In this document: positions 1 through 7,944 of the stretch, one piece after another
Layout of the letters: each line of letters opens with the position of its first letter
Numbering within the stretch: position 1 is the stretch's first letter
DNA from: Enterococcus_C asini_A
GTDB taxonomy: Bacteria; Bacillota; Bacilli; Lactobacillales; Enterococcaceae
Assembly (NCBI RefSeq): GCF_031928785.1
Contig: NZ_JARQAL010000004.1
Reading direction: 5' to 3' (one strand)
Length of the DNA stretch: 64,000 nt
Made by a program: the position numbers and the translations under genes
Notes under the pieces: model-generated
What the model saw: the letters and a program-made list of their open reading frames with translations, nothing else
The model's database searches: none
Told to the model about the DNA's origin: nothing

Positions 1-107
1 TTAGTTTCAATGTTTACTGAGTAACTAATTATTTTGCAGGAGGACAATTTATTTACACAAAATTATTGACGCTCCCCAATAGACTTAAAAAATAGAGGAG
101 GGATTGT

Positions 108-1352
108 ATGCAAACGAAAGAAATGATGCTTAATTTAGTAAAGGAGCAAATTCTGCTATGGGGAAATAAGCTAGATCAGTCAAACATCAATGAAGTGACG
201 GAAGCGATTCAAAGTCAATTAAAACTACTTGATTCTCTTCGTGAAGCTATTTTCTTGTCAGAAGATAATAGGATCTATGAAAATAGTGCTAGCGGTGGGG
301 AAGAAGACAGTCATGAAGAGAATGAATCGACAATAACTAGTCCATCTGTGAATTCAGATGAGCTTAATCGTGAGGATGAGTTGGTCTCTGTAGCTGATGA
401 AGTATCTATCGAGAAACCTGTGAAGTCTCCAGAGGCTAAATTAGAGAAAGAAAAGAGAGTCCCAGAAAAGTTACATGAAGAAAATATTGAAAATGGTTTA
501 GTTGTTCGGGGTTATTTTACTCAAAAAGTTCGTGGCGGTGTAGTTCATAAAAAACAACAGGTTTTTGTTCCAGAAAGTATCGCCCGAAAGCTGAATCTAA
601 AAACAGGAGACTTTGTCGAATGTACACGATATGGTTTTAAGGGTAGCCGACCACAGCATAACTTTGAAATTATTCAAAGAGCTGAAAAAACACCGCCAAA
701 GGAACGAGAAGAAATAAGTTGTCTAGTTATTAAGTACCATGAAGATTTGAAACGTCTGTATATTGAGCTGGATGATCCAAAACAAGAATTTCCAATTCCG
801 ATCCTGATTTCTGATGCGGACATCGCACAATATCATTTACAAGAAGGTGATATTGTCACGTATGCGCATGAAATTGGCAATGTTCAAAAAGGCTGCGTGA
901 TATGGAGACATCCGATTGAAGATGCGATAACAAAAGAAAATACTAAGACATCAACTTCAAAAGAGATAAAGCATAAGGCAGTCAAGAAAAAGACGGTGAA
1001 GAAGAGACGTTATCTACCAATCTTTGAAGGAATCAATATTTTGATGATTGGCGGCACAAATCGCGGGCTTCATAAAACCATTCAACCTGAAGTAGAGAGT
1101 CGATCGGGCAACTTTAGATACCTTTCAGGAGATGAAAAAGAAACAACAATGAAAGCGCGTATCAAAAAAGCTGACTTGGTCATTGTGTTTACTGAATCAA
1201 TTTCTCACCATGCTATGTGGCAAGCAAAAAGTTACATCAAACAATTTCATAAAATGCATTCATTCACAAAAAATATGGGTCCAGAAGCATTTGTTCGAAG
1301 AGCCTCCATCTTGAAGAAAAAAATGTTGGAGAAGGAAGTAATTTCCGTCTAA
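108..1352 (+). CDS. DUF2325 domain-containing protein
   Basis: Function unknown. The 414-residue product has a C-terminal domain (about residues 305-400, beginning ILMIGGTNRG and including a DLVIVFTESISHHAMW segment) that I recognise as DUF2325. The N-terminal 130 residues are acidic and charged, probably a flexible or coiled region. The middle (about 135-270) holds two similar beta-rich blocks, each with a hydrophobic-helix-then-GD pattern (ARKLNLKTGDFVE; YHLQEGDIVTY). This suggests small beta-barrels, possibly nucleic-acid or AbrB-like folds; that is inference. A lysine-rich linker (about 285-300) precedes DUF2325. A good GAGGAGGG ribosome binding site lies 6-7 bases before the ATG. DUF2325 proteins are often carried on accessory DNA in Firmicutes. 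The gene sits alone, outside any operon. Confidence 0.75.
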   Translation: MQTKEMMLNLVKEQILLWGNKLDQSNINEVTEAIQSQLKLLDSLREAIFLSEDNRIYENSASGGEEDSHEENESTITSPSVNSDELNREDELVSVADEVSIEKPVKSPEAKLEKEKRVPEKLHEENIENGLVVRGYFTQKVRGGVVHKKQQVFVPESIARKLNLKTGDFVECTRYGFKGSRPQHNFEIIQRAEKTPPKEREEISCLVIKYHEDLKRLYIELDDPKQEFPIPILISDADIAQYHLQEGDIVTYAHEIGNVQKGCVIWRHPIEDAITKENTKTSTSKEIKHKAVKKKTVKKRRYLPIFEGINILMIGGTNRGLHKTIQPEVESRSGNFRYLSGDEKETTMKARIKKADLVIVFTESISHHAMWQAKSYIKQFHKMHSFTKNMGPEAFVRRASILKKKMLEKEVISV

Positions 1353-1637
1353 AAAATATGTATTTATGATTGATAGTTTTGAATCGGCTCGCAAGTAATT
1401 GACGTCATTGCTTTTAAATAAATTGAAAGTCAATAAAATTTTTCTTTTTTTAATCTTTCTAAATCGTTGGTATTAAAGCACCATGAAGCTGTTTGAAAAA
1501 ATGATTGGGCTAACCAGGGTTTACCGATGAGCCAGCAGTATCTGTGGTAGGAAATTGCTCCTTTTTAGTCAAGAGAAGTGCAATTGTAGAACTGAAAGGA
1601 ATCAGCTACGACATATCCAAGTAGTTTTGTTGTTCGT

Positions 1638-1880
1638 GTGTCTGATTATAAGGGAGCGTCTGAAACGTTACGAAGCTTACAAAAAAATGGTGAATCGCCA
1701 AGTATTCGAATACGAGTAGAAAATGGTTCTCAGAAAACGTATTATGACTGGAGAAGGTGGCCACTAGAAGAGAATGACTCTTATCTTGTTTTTGATTATA
1801 CGGGGTATGATGATAAAGACTCGGATATTTATTTGGAAATAGAAGGTATGGAGGATATTCATTTTAAGCTTGTAAAATAG
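1638..1880 (+). CDS. Small hypothetical protein, possibly 5'-truncated
   Basis: An 80-codon frame beginning at a GTG. No convincing ribosome binding site precedes it. The same frame is open upstream to base 1596, where the sequence also reads like protein (TTYPSSFVVRVSDYKG), so it may be the 3' remnant of a longer gene. The product is hydrophilic, rich in D, E, Y and W, and ends in alternating beta-like segments. I do not recognise a family. A hairpin followed by T residues lies about 60 bases downstream, consistent with a transcribed unit. Whether it is expressed is uncertain. Confidence 0.4.
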   Translation: MSDYKGASETLRSLQKNGESPSIRIRVENGSQKTYYDWRRWPLEENDSYLVFDYTGYDDKDSDIYLEIEGMEDIHFKLVK

Positions 1881-1942
1881 TAGCAAATAGCAAAAAAACT
1901 AGTTCTAATTCGCTGCGACCGATCTTGTTTATGGTGATAGAA

Positions 1943-1990
1943 AGGACAGTAGGATTCGGTGGACTCTACCTAATTCTACTGTCTTTTTCG
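1943..1990 (+). terminator. Probable rho-independent terminator
   Basis: An imperfect stem (GACAGTAG... pairing with ...CTACTGTC, about 18 positions with G-U pairs and mismatches) is followed by CTTTTT. It lies downstream of the small gene ending at 1880. Confidence 0.65.
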
Positions 1991-2619
1991 GAGCCTCTTT
2001 AAATTTTCTGTCTGTTTAATGAATCTTTGTCCTAATATTCGAGGAGAATAGGAATAAGAAATAAGACTCATTAATTCTGGTAAGTAAATCTTGTAATTAA
2101 CGAGTAAAGAAAAGGTGTTACTTTTGAGTATGTTATATTAATAGACTATTGGAATAATCGTAAAGCAGTTGAAAACTAGTATTTTTTTGTGTAATCCGGA
2201 TTGGTAGGGTAATTTTATTTTTGAAGATTTAATTACAGATGTGGACGCTTGGAATGTAACATGTAATACATGAAGCTATCACAAATAATGTAAGAATAGA
2301 GGAAGTTTTCGAAATTACTTGACGCAGTGGTATTATCATCCATGTTTAAATAAATTGATCGTTATGGAACTATTGGAAGATGAAAATGGGTATTTGTTCT
2401 GAACAGACACTTTACTTAACTAATTTAGAATTATTTTAGTTATGTCAAAAAATCCTGAATTTTTAGTAAAAGTGTATTGATAAAATATTCATACGTTTTT
2501 TGTTTTTTAGGTGTATTATTTGGCTTTATCTATTAATCATTAAATATCTTTTATGGCGGGGAATAATTACTCCGCTATTTAGTACTATGATAATAAAAGC
2601 TCAGGAAATGAAGGTGAAA
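1991..2619. other. Gene-poor AT-rich stretch with possible gene debris
   Basis: No intact gene with a ribosome binding site is seen. One plus-strand frame from about 2145 to 2402 reads like coding sequence interrupted by stops at 2205, 2271 and 2286; its segments include FEDLITDVDAWNV and NYLTQWYYHPCLNKL. This looks like a decayed gene, but the call rests only on reading the frame. Base composition is clearly more AT-rich than the core genes beyond 2750. Confidence 0.4.
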
Positions 2620-2656
2620 TCAAAAATCCCGTCAGATTTCTCTGGCGGGATTTTGG
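2620..2656 (-). terminator. guaA terminator
   Basis: A 14-bp stem with one G-U pair (AAAATCCCGTCAGA against TCTGGCGGGATTTT) is followed on the minus strand by a T-run. It sits about 95 bases beyond the guaA stop codon. Confidence 0.8.
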
Positions 2657-2750
2657 CGGGGAACCTAGTTAAAATAGGTCCTTTTTATCCATTCTAAGTG
2701 AACTAAAAAGCTGTTAAATCAACATTTCGCAACCAAGTGAGGTTACTACT

Positions 2751-4316
2751 TTATTCCCACTCCACAGTTGCTGGTGGCTTGGAGGTGATATCATACACAA
2801 TCCGGTTGACGTGAGCCACTTCGTTAACGATGCGGACAGAGATTTTTTGCAAGACATCCCAAGGGATACGGGCAAAGTCAGCGGTCATCCCATCTACTGA
2901 AGAAACTGCCCGGATACCTACTGTGTAATCATACGTCCGACCGTCACCCATCACACCCACAGAGCGAATGCCTGGTAAGACGGTGAAGTATTGCCAGATT
3001 TCCCGGTCAAGACCGGCTGCGGCGATTTCTTCCCGTAAGATGGCATCGGATTCTCGGACGATTTCTAGTTTGTCTTCGGTGATTTCACCTAAGACACGAA
3101 TGCCAAGACCTGGTCCTGGGAATGGTTGGCGCCAAACGATATCATCAGGCATGCCTAATTGCGTACCTAAAGCCCGTACTTCATCTTTGAAGAGGGTGTT
3201 TAACGGTTCAATCAATTTAAACTGCATGTCCTCAGGCAGGCCGCCCACATTGTGGTGACTCTTAATGGTTTGGGCCGTTTCTGTACCGGATTCGATAACG
3301 TCGGTGTACAAAGTTCCTTGAGCTAAGAAAGAGATACCTTCTTTACCGGCAAGTTTTGTGGCTTCATCATCAAATAAATAAACAAATTCATTCCCAATGA
3401 TTTTGCGTTTTTGTTCAGGATCAGATACGCCGGCTAGTTTGCCTAAGAAGCGATCTTTGGCATCTACACGAATGATGTTTAAGCCAAATTTACCGCCCAA
3501 AGTTTCCATTACTTGGTCGCCTTCGCCTTTACGCAAAAGACCGTGATCCACAAAGATAGAAGTCAATTGATCCCCAATGGCTTTTTGTAAAAGTACACCT
3601 ACCACAGAGGAGTCCACACCACCGGAAAGGCCTAGGAGGACTTTTTTATCGCCAACTTGTTTGCGAATATTCGCAATTTGCATGTCGATAAAGTTATCCA
3701 TACTCCAGTCACCTTTGCATTGGCAAATGTCAAAGGCGAAGTTTTTCAAGACTTCATTGCCGTATTCAGAGTTGCGCACTTCAGCGTGGAATTGAATCCC
3801 AAACTGATTGTCCGCTAAGTTTTGGATAGCAGCAATAGGACAGTCGGCACTGGTACCCACCACTTCAAAGCCAGTTGGGGCAGCAGTTACCAAATCCCCA
3901 TGGCTCATCCAGACGATTTGTTTACTTGGTGTATTTTGGAAGAGGCGAGCATCGTCAGCTACGACTTCCAACTCGGCTTTCCCGTATTCGCGATTTACAG
4001 CAGCTTCGACTTTTCCGCCCAGACGGTCAGTTAAAAGTTGCATACCGTAGCAGATTCCCAAAATCGGGATTCCTAGTTTGAAGATTTCTTCGTCGATACC
4101 AAAAGCGCCTTCGTCATACACGCTGTTTGGTCCACCAGAAAGGATAATTCCCTTTGGATTCATAGCTTTGACTTCTTCAGCGGTAATCCGGTGGCTCAAT
4201 AGTTCGGAAAAAACCCCAAATTCCCGGATACGACGGGTAATCAGTTGGTTGTACTGAGAACCGTAGTCCAATACGATGATTTTTTCCACGTTCGGCATGT
4301 TGTCAACGTTTGTCAC
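2751..4316 (-). CDS. guaA: GMP synthase (glutamine-hydrolysing)
   Basis: Converts XMP to GMP using ATP and glutamine, the last step of guanine nucleotide synthesis; cytosolic. The 521 residues contain an N-terminal class I glutamine amidotransferase domain (nucleophile Cys about 89 in GICYGMQ; His/Glu in FHAEV), an ATP-pyrophosphatase domain with the SGGVDSS P-loop near 230, and the dimerisation domain ending in the conserved ITSKPPATVEWE tail. The GTG start has a GAGGG site upstream; an ATG six codons in is an alternative start. It follows coaA with a 61-base gap, so co-transcription from the coaA side is likely. Its 3' end borders an accessory-looking stretch, which matters because guaA 3' ends are known island insertion targets. 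Confidence 0.98.
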   Translation of the reverse strand: MTNVDNMPNVEKIIVLDYGSQYNQLITRRIREFGVFSELLSHRITAEEVKAMNPKGIILSGGPNSVYDEGAFGIDEEIFKLGIPILGICYGMQLLTDRLGGKVEAAVNREYGKAELEVVADDARLFQNTPSKQIVWMSHGDLVTAAPTGFEVVGTSADCPIAAIQNLADNQFGIQFHAEVRNSEYGNEVLKNFAFDICQCKGDWSMDNFIDMQIANIRKQVGDKKVLLGLSGGVDSSVVGVLLQKAIGDQLTSIFVDHGLLRKGEGDQVMETLGGKFGLNIIRVDAKDRFLGKLAGVSDPEQKRKIIGNEFVYLFDDEATKLAGKEGISFLAQGTLYTDVIESGTETAQTIKSHHNVGGLPEDMQFKLIEPLNTLFKDEVRALGTQLGMPDDIVWRQPFPGPGLGIRVLGEITEDKLEIVRESDAILREEIAAAGLDREIWQYFTVLPGIRSVGVMGDGRTYDYTVGIRAVSSVDGMTADFARIPWDVLQKISVRIVNEVAHVNRIVYDITSKPPATVEWE

Positions 4317-4377
4317 AGGTAATCCCTCGATTCATTAGTTTATTTATTGCAATGGGTCAAAGCCCAGTACAGCAGTG

Positions 4378-5301
4378 TTAATATTTCCGTAAATAGATCT
4401 CATCAATTAAATGGTGCTTGATTTTATGAAGAATTATATCTGCTCGACCTCGAGTAGGCAAGATATACTCTTGCAAATTCTTCAAATTAACATTTTCCCA
4501 AACACTTCGAGCCATCTGGAGTGCTTCTTTGCGATCGCCAATGGCAAATTTATAATAATAGTTGGATGGATCAAGAAAGGCAGTATCCAACAGTTGCTCA
4601 AAACGTTGCAAATACCAAAATTCAATCAATGCTGGATCTGCGTCGACGAAAATCGAAAAATCAAAGAAGTCGCTGACATAGATTTGTTGGTTTTGGGGAA
4701 GTTGCAAGGTATTGATCCCTTCCACAATCAAAATATCTGGCTGGTCGATAATATCGTATTGCCCTTCCACAATATCATATACGGTGTGGGAATAAGTGGG
4801 TACCGGAATCTTTGGTTTGCCGGATTTGACTTCATTTAAAAATTGAATCAAATGTTCCATATCGTAGCTTTCCGGAAAGCCTTTGCGGTCCATAATCCCC
4901 CGTTCTTGCAAGATTTTATTCGGATACAAGAAACCATCTGTCGTAATCAATTGTACGTCTCGCCGTGAAAACAGTCGGGACAAGAGGGTTTGTACCAATC
5001 GGGCAGTGGTAGATTTTCCCACGGCCACAGAACCAGCAATCCCGATAATAAAAGGCGGAGTTTTCACATAACGATGCAAAAACAAGCCTTTACTTAAGGT
5101 TAAGGATTCCGCTTCTTTCATATAAAGGTGAATCAGATGACACAAGGGGATATAGACGTCTTCTACATCTTGCATGGAAATCCGATCGTTTAAACTCTTA
5201 ATACTATCCAATTCCGCTTGCGTCAAAGGTGTATTGCCACTGGTGTAAAAGTGTTGCCACTCTTTTCTGGGAATCTGGTAGTAATTCATATTTTCAGACA
5301 T
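4378..5301 (-). CDS. coaA: Type I pantothenate kinase
   Basis: Phosphorylates pantothenate with ATP, the first committed step of coenzyme A synthesis. The 307-residue length is normal for the CoaA (type I, P-loop) family. The Walker A motif GSVAVGKS is at about residues 90-97, followed by the TTDGF and YDMEHL segments typical of the PRK/uridine kinase fold, and the substrate-site motif VEGINTLQ. An AGGAG site stands eight bases before the ATG. It is the first gene of a probable two-gene unit with guaA on the minus strand. Confidence 0.97.
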   Translation of the reverse strand: MSENMNYYQIPRKEWQHFYTSGNTPLTQAELDSIKSLNDRISMQDVEDVYIPLCHLIHLYMKEAESLTLSKGLFLHRYVKTPPFIIGIAGSVAVGKSTTARLVQTLLSRLFSRRDVQLITTDGFLYPNKILQERGIMDRKGFPESYDMEHLIQFLNEVKSGKPKIPVPTYSHTVYDIVEGQYDIIDQPDILIVEGINTLQLPQNQQIYVSDFFDFSIFVDADPALIEFWYLQRFEQLLDTAFLDPSNYYYKFAIGDRKEALQMARSVWENVNLKNLQEYILPTRGRADIILHKIKHHLIDEIYLRKY

Positions 5302-5503
5302 CTTTTTACTCCTAGCTGTCAGAAGGTTTTCGTGGAAGATTCACACGGACTCAGTTTACCATAAAACCGTAATGAATGGGACTAAGAGGGTAAATAAATG
5401 CAAGGAGGAACCGTCCGTGCTACTATTAAGTTGAGCGTTGTAAGACTTGTTTTTTTAATGTAATCGGTCTACAAGCGTAAATCACGGAAAGAAGGATCTA
5501 AAA

Positions 5504-6076
5504 ATGAAAAAAATCGTAGTAATTGGTGACAGTATTGCAGTAGGAATGTACCAAGGGTCTGTCAGCAGTATTTTGGATGATTTTATTGTAGATGAATTAG
5601 CTGGAATGGGGTTTCCAGGCTATGAAGTGGTCAACCTTGGTCGTCCGAAAGAAGGTAGTCCAGAAGTGGCCGCTCGAATTGAGGAAGCAGTAGCTGTGGA
5701 TGCTGATTTTGTGGTGATTAATGTAGGGATTAACGATGCTTTAAATCGTCCTGAACAAGTGGCAGCCTATAAAGAAAACATGGCCAGCATGGTGGGTAAA
5801 TTTGCGCCGGAAAAAGTGATTATTATGGGACTGGGTGTTGTGGATCGGGACAAGAAACCTGCTGCTGATCCTGCTGTTTTACAATTATTCAATGAAAATT
5901 TAAAAGCACTGGCAGTGGAAACGGGTGCTAAATTTATTGATATGTACCATCACGAAATGGTTTATCCCGCACCTTTAGAGTTTATCTCCGAAGATGGTTT
6001 ACATCCTTCCAAATTTGGGTATCATCTATATGGAGGCTTAATTGCCCGAGACATTAAAAACAAATTGATTGGATAA
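5504..6076 (+). CDS. SGNH/GDSL-family hydrolase
   Basis: A probable esterase or lipase-like hydrolase; the substrate is unknown. The 190 residues show the family blocks in order: block I GDSIAVG with nucleophile Ser10, the NVGINDA block around 84-90 (Gly and Asn of the oxyanion hole), and block V DGLHPSKFGY with Asp164 and His167. There is no signal peptide, so it is probably cytosolic. The start is an ATG preceded by GAAGGA. The next gene begins five bases after its stop, so the two are likely co-transcribed. Confidence 0.9.
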   Translation: MKKIVVIGDSIAVGMYQGSVSSILDDFIVDELAGMGFPGYEVVNLGRPKEGSPEVAARIEEAVAVDADFVVINVGINDALNRPEQVAAYKENMASMVGKFAPEKVIIMGLGVVDRDKKPAADPAVLQLFNENLKALAVETGAKFIDMYHHEMVYPAPLEFISEDGLHPSKFGYHLYGGLIARDIKNKLIG

Positions 6077-6081
6077 AACTT

Positions 6082-6684
6082 ATGACAAATCATTATTACT
6101 CTGAAAAACCAGAACTAGCCCATGACTTTGTGGAATGGGATTTTGAATTAAAAGGCAATCGTTTTCACTTTGTCACCGATAGTGGGGTCTTTTCGCGAAA
6201 CACGGTGGATTATGGTTCCCGGGTGTTAGTAGAGGCGTTTGAAGAGACGAACTTGCCAGCGGGGCCTATCCTTGATGTGGGTTGTGGGTATGGTCCCATT
6301 GGCCTTTCTTTGCAAAAAGCTACCGGACGTTTGGTGGAAATGATTGATATTAACCAACGGGCAGTAGAATTAGCCCAAAGAAATGCAGAGCGCAATCAAA
6401 TTACCCAAGTGAAGATTCATCAGTCCAATATTTATCAAGACTTACAAGCAGCTCCCTATGCGGCGATTGTTTCTAATCCACCAATTCGGGCGGGGAAAAC
6501 CGTGGTCCACGAGATTTTAACCGGGGCCTTTGATCATTTGCTTGCAGAAGGAAGCCTAACTGTTGTCATTCAGAAAAAGCAAGGTGCTCCCAGCGCTAAG
6601 AAAAAAATGATGGAAGTCTTTGGTAACTGTGAGACAGTGAGTAAAGACAAGGGGTATTACATTTTGCGTAGTGTGAAAAACTGA
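6082..6684 (+). CDS. Class I SAM methyltransferase (YbxB/RsmC-like)
   Basis: A 200-residue protein with the SAM-binding motif DVGCGYGPIGL at about 65-75 and the NPPIRAGK catalytic motif near 130. NPP[IV]RAGK is characteristic of the RsmC/RlmG group and of Firmicute YbxB. RsmC makes m2G1207 in 16S rRNA; an rRNA or tRNA guanine-N2 methyltransferase role here is inferred from the family. The protein corresponds to the single MTS domain, without RsmC's N-terminal duplicate. It directly follows the SGNH hydrolase and is followed by a terminator. Confidence 0.9.
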   Translation: MTNHYYSEKPELAHDFVEWDFELKGNRFHFVTDSGVFSRNTVDYGSRVLVEAFEETNLPAGPILDVGCGYGPIGLSLQKATGRLVEMIDINQRAVELAQRNAERNQITQVKIHQSNIYQDLQAAPYAAIVSNPPIRAGKTVVHEILTGAFDHLLAEGSLTVVIQKKQGAPSAKKKMMEVFGNCETVSKDKGYYILRSVKN

Positions 6685-6692
6685 TTCATCAA

Positions 6693-6728
6693 AGCAGTGT
6701 TCTTTTAGAAAGAGCGCTGTTTTTTTTG
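6693..6728 (+). terminator. Rho-independent terminator
   Basis: The stem CAGTGTTCTTT / AAAGAGCGCTG (with G-U pairs) and an eight-T run lie directly after the methyltransferase gene. Confidence 0.85.
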
Positions 6729-6802
6729 CTTTAATTTTGCTACACTGAGGCTGAATAGCTTTGGCTGAGGCCTGGGGTTTAGTGTTAGTGGGGGGAAGTT
6801 AA

Positions 6803-7819
6803 TTGAAATTAACGATTAAGCAAATTGCGGCTTTGGCCGGGGTGTCCGTGACTACGGTGTCCCAAATTTTGAATAACAAAGGGGCGCGTTTTAGTCAAGA
6901 GACCAGGGAGCGGGTCTGGGCTATTGTGAAAGAGCATAATTATAAGCCGGATTTTTTTGCTTCCAATTTAATCAATCGCAAATCAAAAACCGTGGGAATG
7001 ATCATTCCAGATGTTACTGATTATTTCTTTTCTAAAATCGTGGAAGGTGCCGAGCAGTATTTTAATGCTTTAGGCTACATGGTGGTTCTTTGTAATTCCC
7101 AGCAAAGTCAGGAAAAAGAAATCAGTTATTTGGAAGAATTGCGTCATCGTTCAGTGGATGGAATTTTATTTGCCACGCCTCACAAGTTGCCACCAGAATA
7201 TGATTTAAAGAGTCCTTATTTTCAAGGGATGCCCGTGATTTTAATCGATCGGGGGATCAATCAGCGAGAAGGGGGACGCTTATTGGTTAAGGAGTACGAG
7301 GGGGCGTATCAAGCGGTGAGCTACTTGATAAAAGAAGGTCACCGAAACATTGGCATGTTAAAGGAAAATACTGGCTATTACCAGCTGGAAGAGCGGTTCA
7401 ATGGTTATCGAGATGCTTTAAAAGATGGGGGGATTCCTTTTAAAGGTCGCTATGTTACCACCGGGGATTTGACAGTGCCGGGTGGGTATCAAGCCGCTTG
7501 CCAGTTGCTCAAGCAAAAAGAAGTTACCGCGATTTTTTGCGGTAATGATGCCATGGCCATTGGCTGCTACCAAGCGATTTATGAAGTAGGAAAGAGTGTC
7601 CCCAAAGATATTTCCGTGGTAGGGTTTGATAATTTGAATTTGGCCCAATACATTACGCCTCCTTTGACGACGGTAGAGCAGCCAAGTTTTGAGATTGGTT
7701 TTTCGGCAGCCAAATTTCTAATCGACGCCATCGAATTTCCAGAACGGCGCGTACCTAATAAAATCTTCGAAACTAGATTAATTCTTCGTGAGAGTGTTCA
7801 AGGGATTTCAAAGGAATAA
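6803..7819 (+). CDS. LacI-family transcriptional regulator
   Basis: A 338-residue regulator. The N-terminal LacI helix-turn-helix is at about 1-55 (IKQIAALAGVSVTTVSQILN, then a hinge-helix region), followed by a periplasmic-binding-protein-like effector domain (TVGMIIPDVTDYFF onward). The TTG start follows GGGGGAAG at a suitable distance. It resembles RbsR/PurR-type members, but the effector cannot be told from sequence. It lies just upstream of pdp, whose promoter region contains GTAAAC/GTTTTAC half-sites of LacI-family style, so control of the nucleoside genes is a reasonable inference. The effector could be ribose, deoxyribose or a phosphorylated derivative. Confidence 0.92.
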   Translation: MKLTIKQIAALAGVSVTTVSQILNNKGARFSQETRERVWAIVKEHNYKPDFFASNLINRKSKTVGMIIPDVTDYFFSKIVEGAEQYFNALGYMVVLCNSQQSQEKEISYLEELRHRSVDGILFATPHKLPPEYDLKSPYFQGMPVILIDRGINQREGGRLLVKEYEGAYQAVSYLIKEGHRNIGMLKENTGYYQLEERFNGYRDALKDGGIPFKGRYVTTGDLTVPGGYQAACQLLKQKEVTAIFCGNDAMAIGCYQAIYEVGKSVPKDISVVGFDNLNLAQYITPPLTTVEQPSFEIGFSAAKFLIDAIEFPERRVPNKIFETRLILRESVQGISKE

Positions 7820-7838
7820 TTCCTTTGAAATCCTATGC

Positions 7839-7867
7839 TTGTAAGCGCTATTAATTTTAGGTATAAT
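7839..7867 (+). promoter_or_regulatory. pdp promoter P1 overlapped by a cre-like site
   Basis: TTGTAA and TATAAT are separated by 17 bases. The -35 box is part of TTGTAAGCGCTATTA (7839-7853), which matches the CcpA cre consensus WTGNAANCGNWNNCW with one mismatch. Catabolite repression of the deoxynucleoside operon is therefore likely; this is inferred. Confidence 0.65.
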
Positions 7868-7869
7868 TA

Positions 7870-7920
7870 GGTAAACTGTTTTACTAAAGTGGTTTACTCA
7901 CGAATGATTTCCTGTATAAT
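7870..7920 (+). promoter_or_regulatory. pdp promoter P2 with LacI-type operator half-sites
   Basis: TATAAT at 7915-7920 has a weak -35 (TTTACT, 7893-7898). Half-sites GTAAAC (7871), GTTTTAC (7878) and GTTTAC (7892) form a near-palindrome between the two promoters, with a further half-site overlapping the P2 -35. This resembles operators of RbsR-like LacI proteins. The adjacent regulator gene is the natural candidate to bind it. Confidence 0.55.
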
Positions 7921-7944
7921 AACACCGATTAGGAGGCAATACCC

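Noticed and set aside
2500..2697. 65-codon open frame starting with hydrophobic residues
   Set aside because: No ribosome binding site, and its 3' half runs through the guaA terminator stem, so it is almost certainly not a gene.
2751..2775. Direct repeat of the guaA 3' end marking an island
   Set aside because: No second copy was found by eye between 1 and 2750; an outer copy may lie outside the window.
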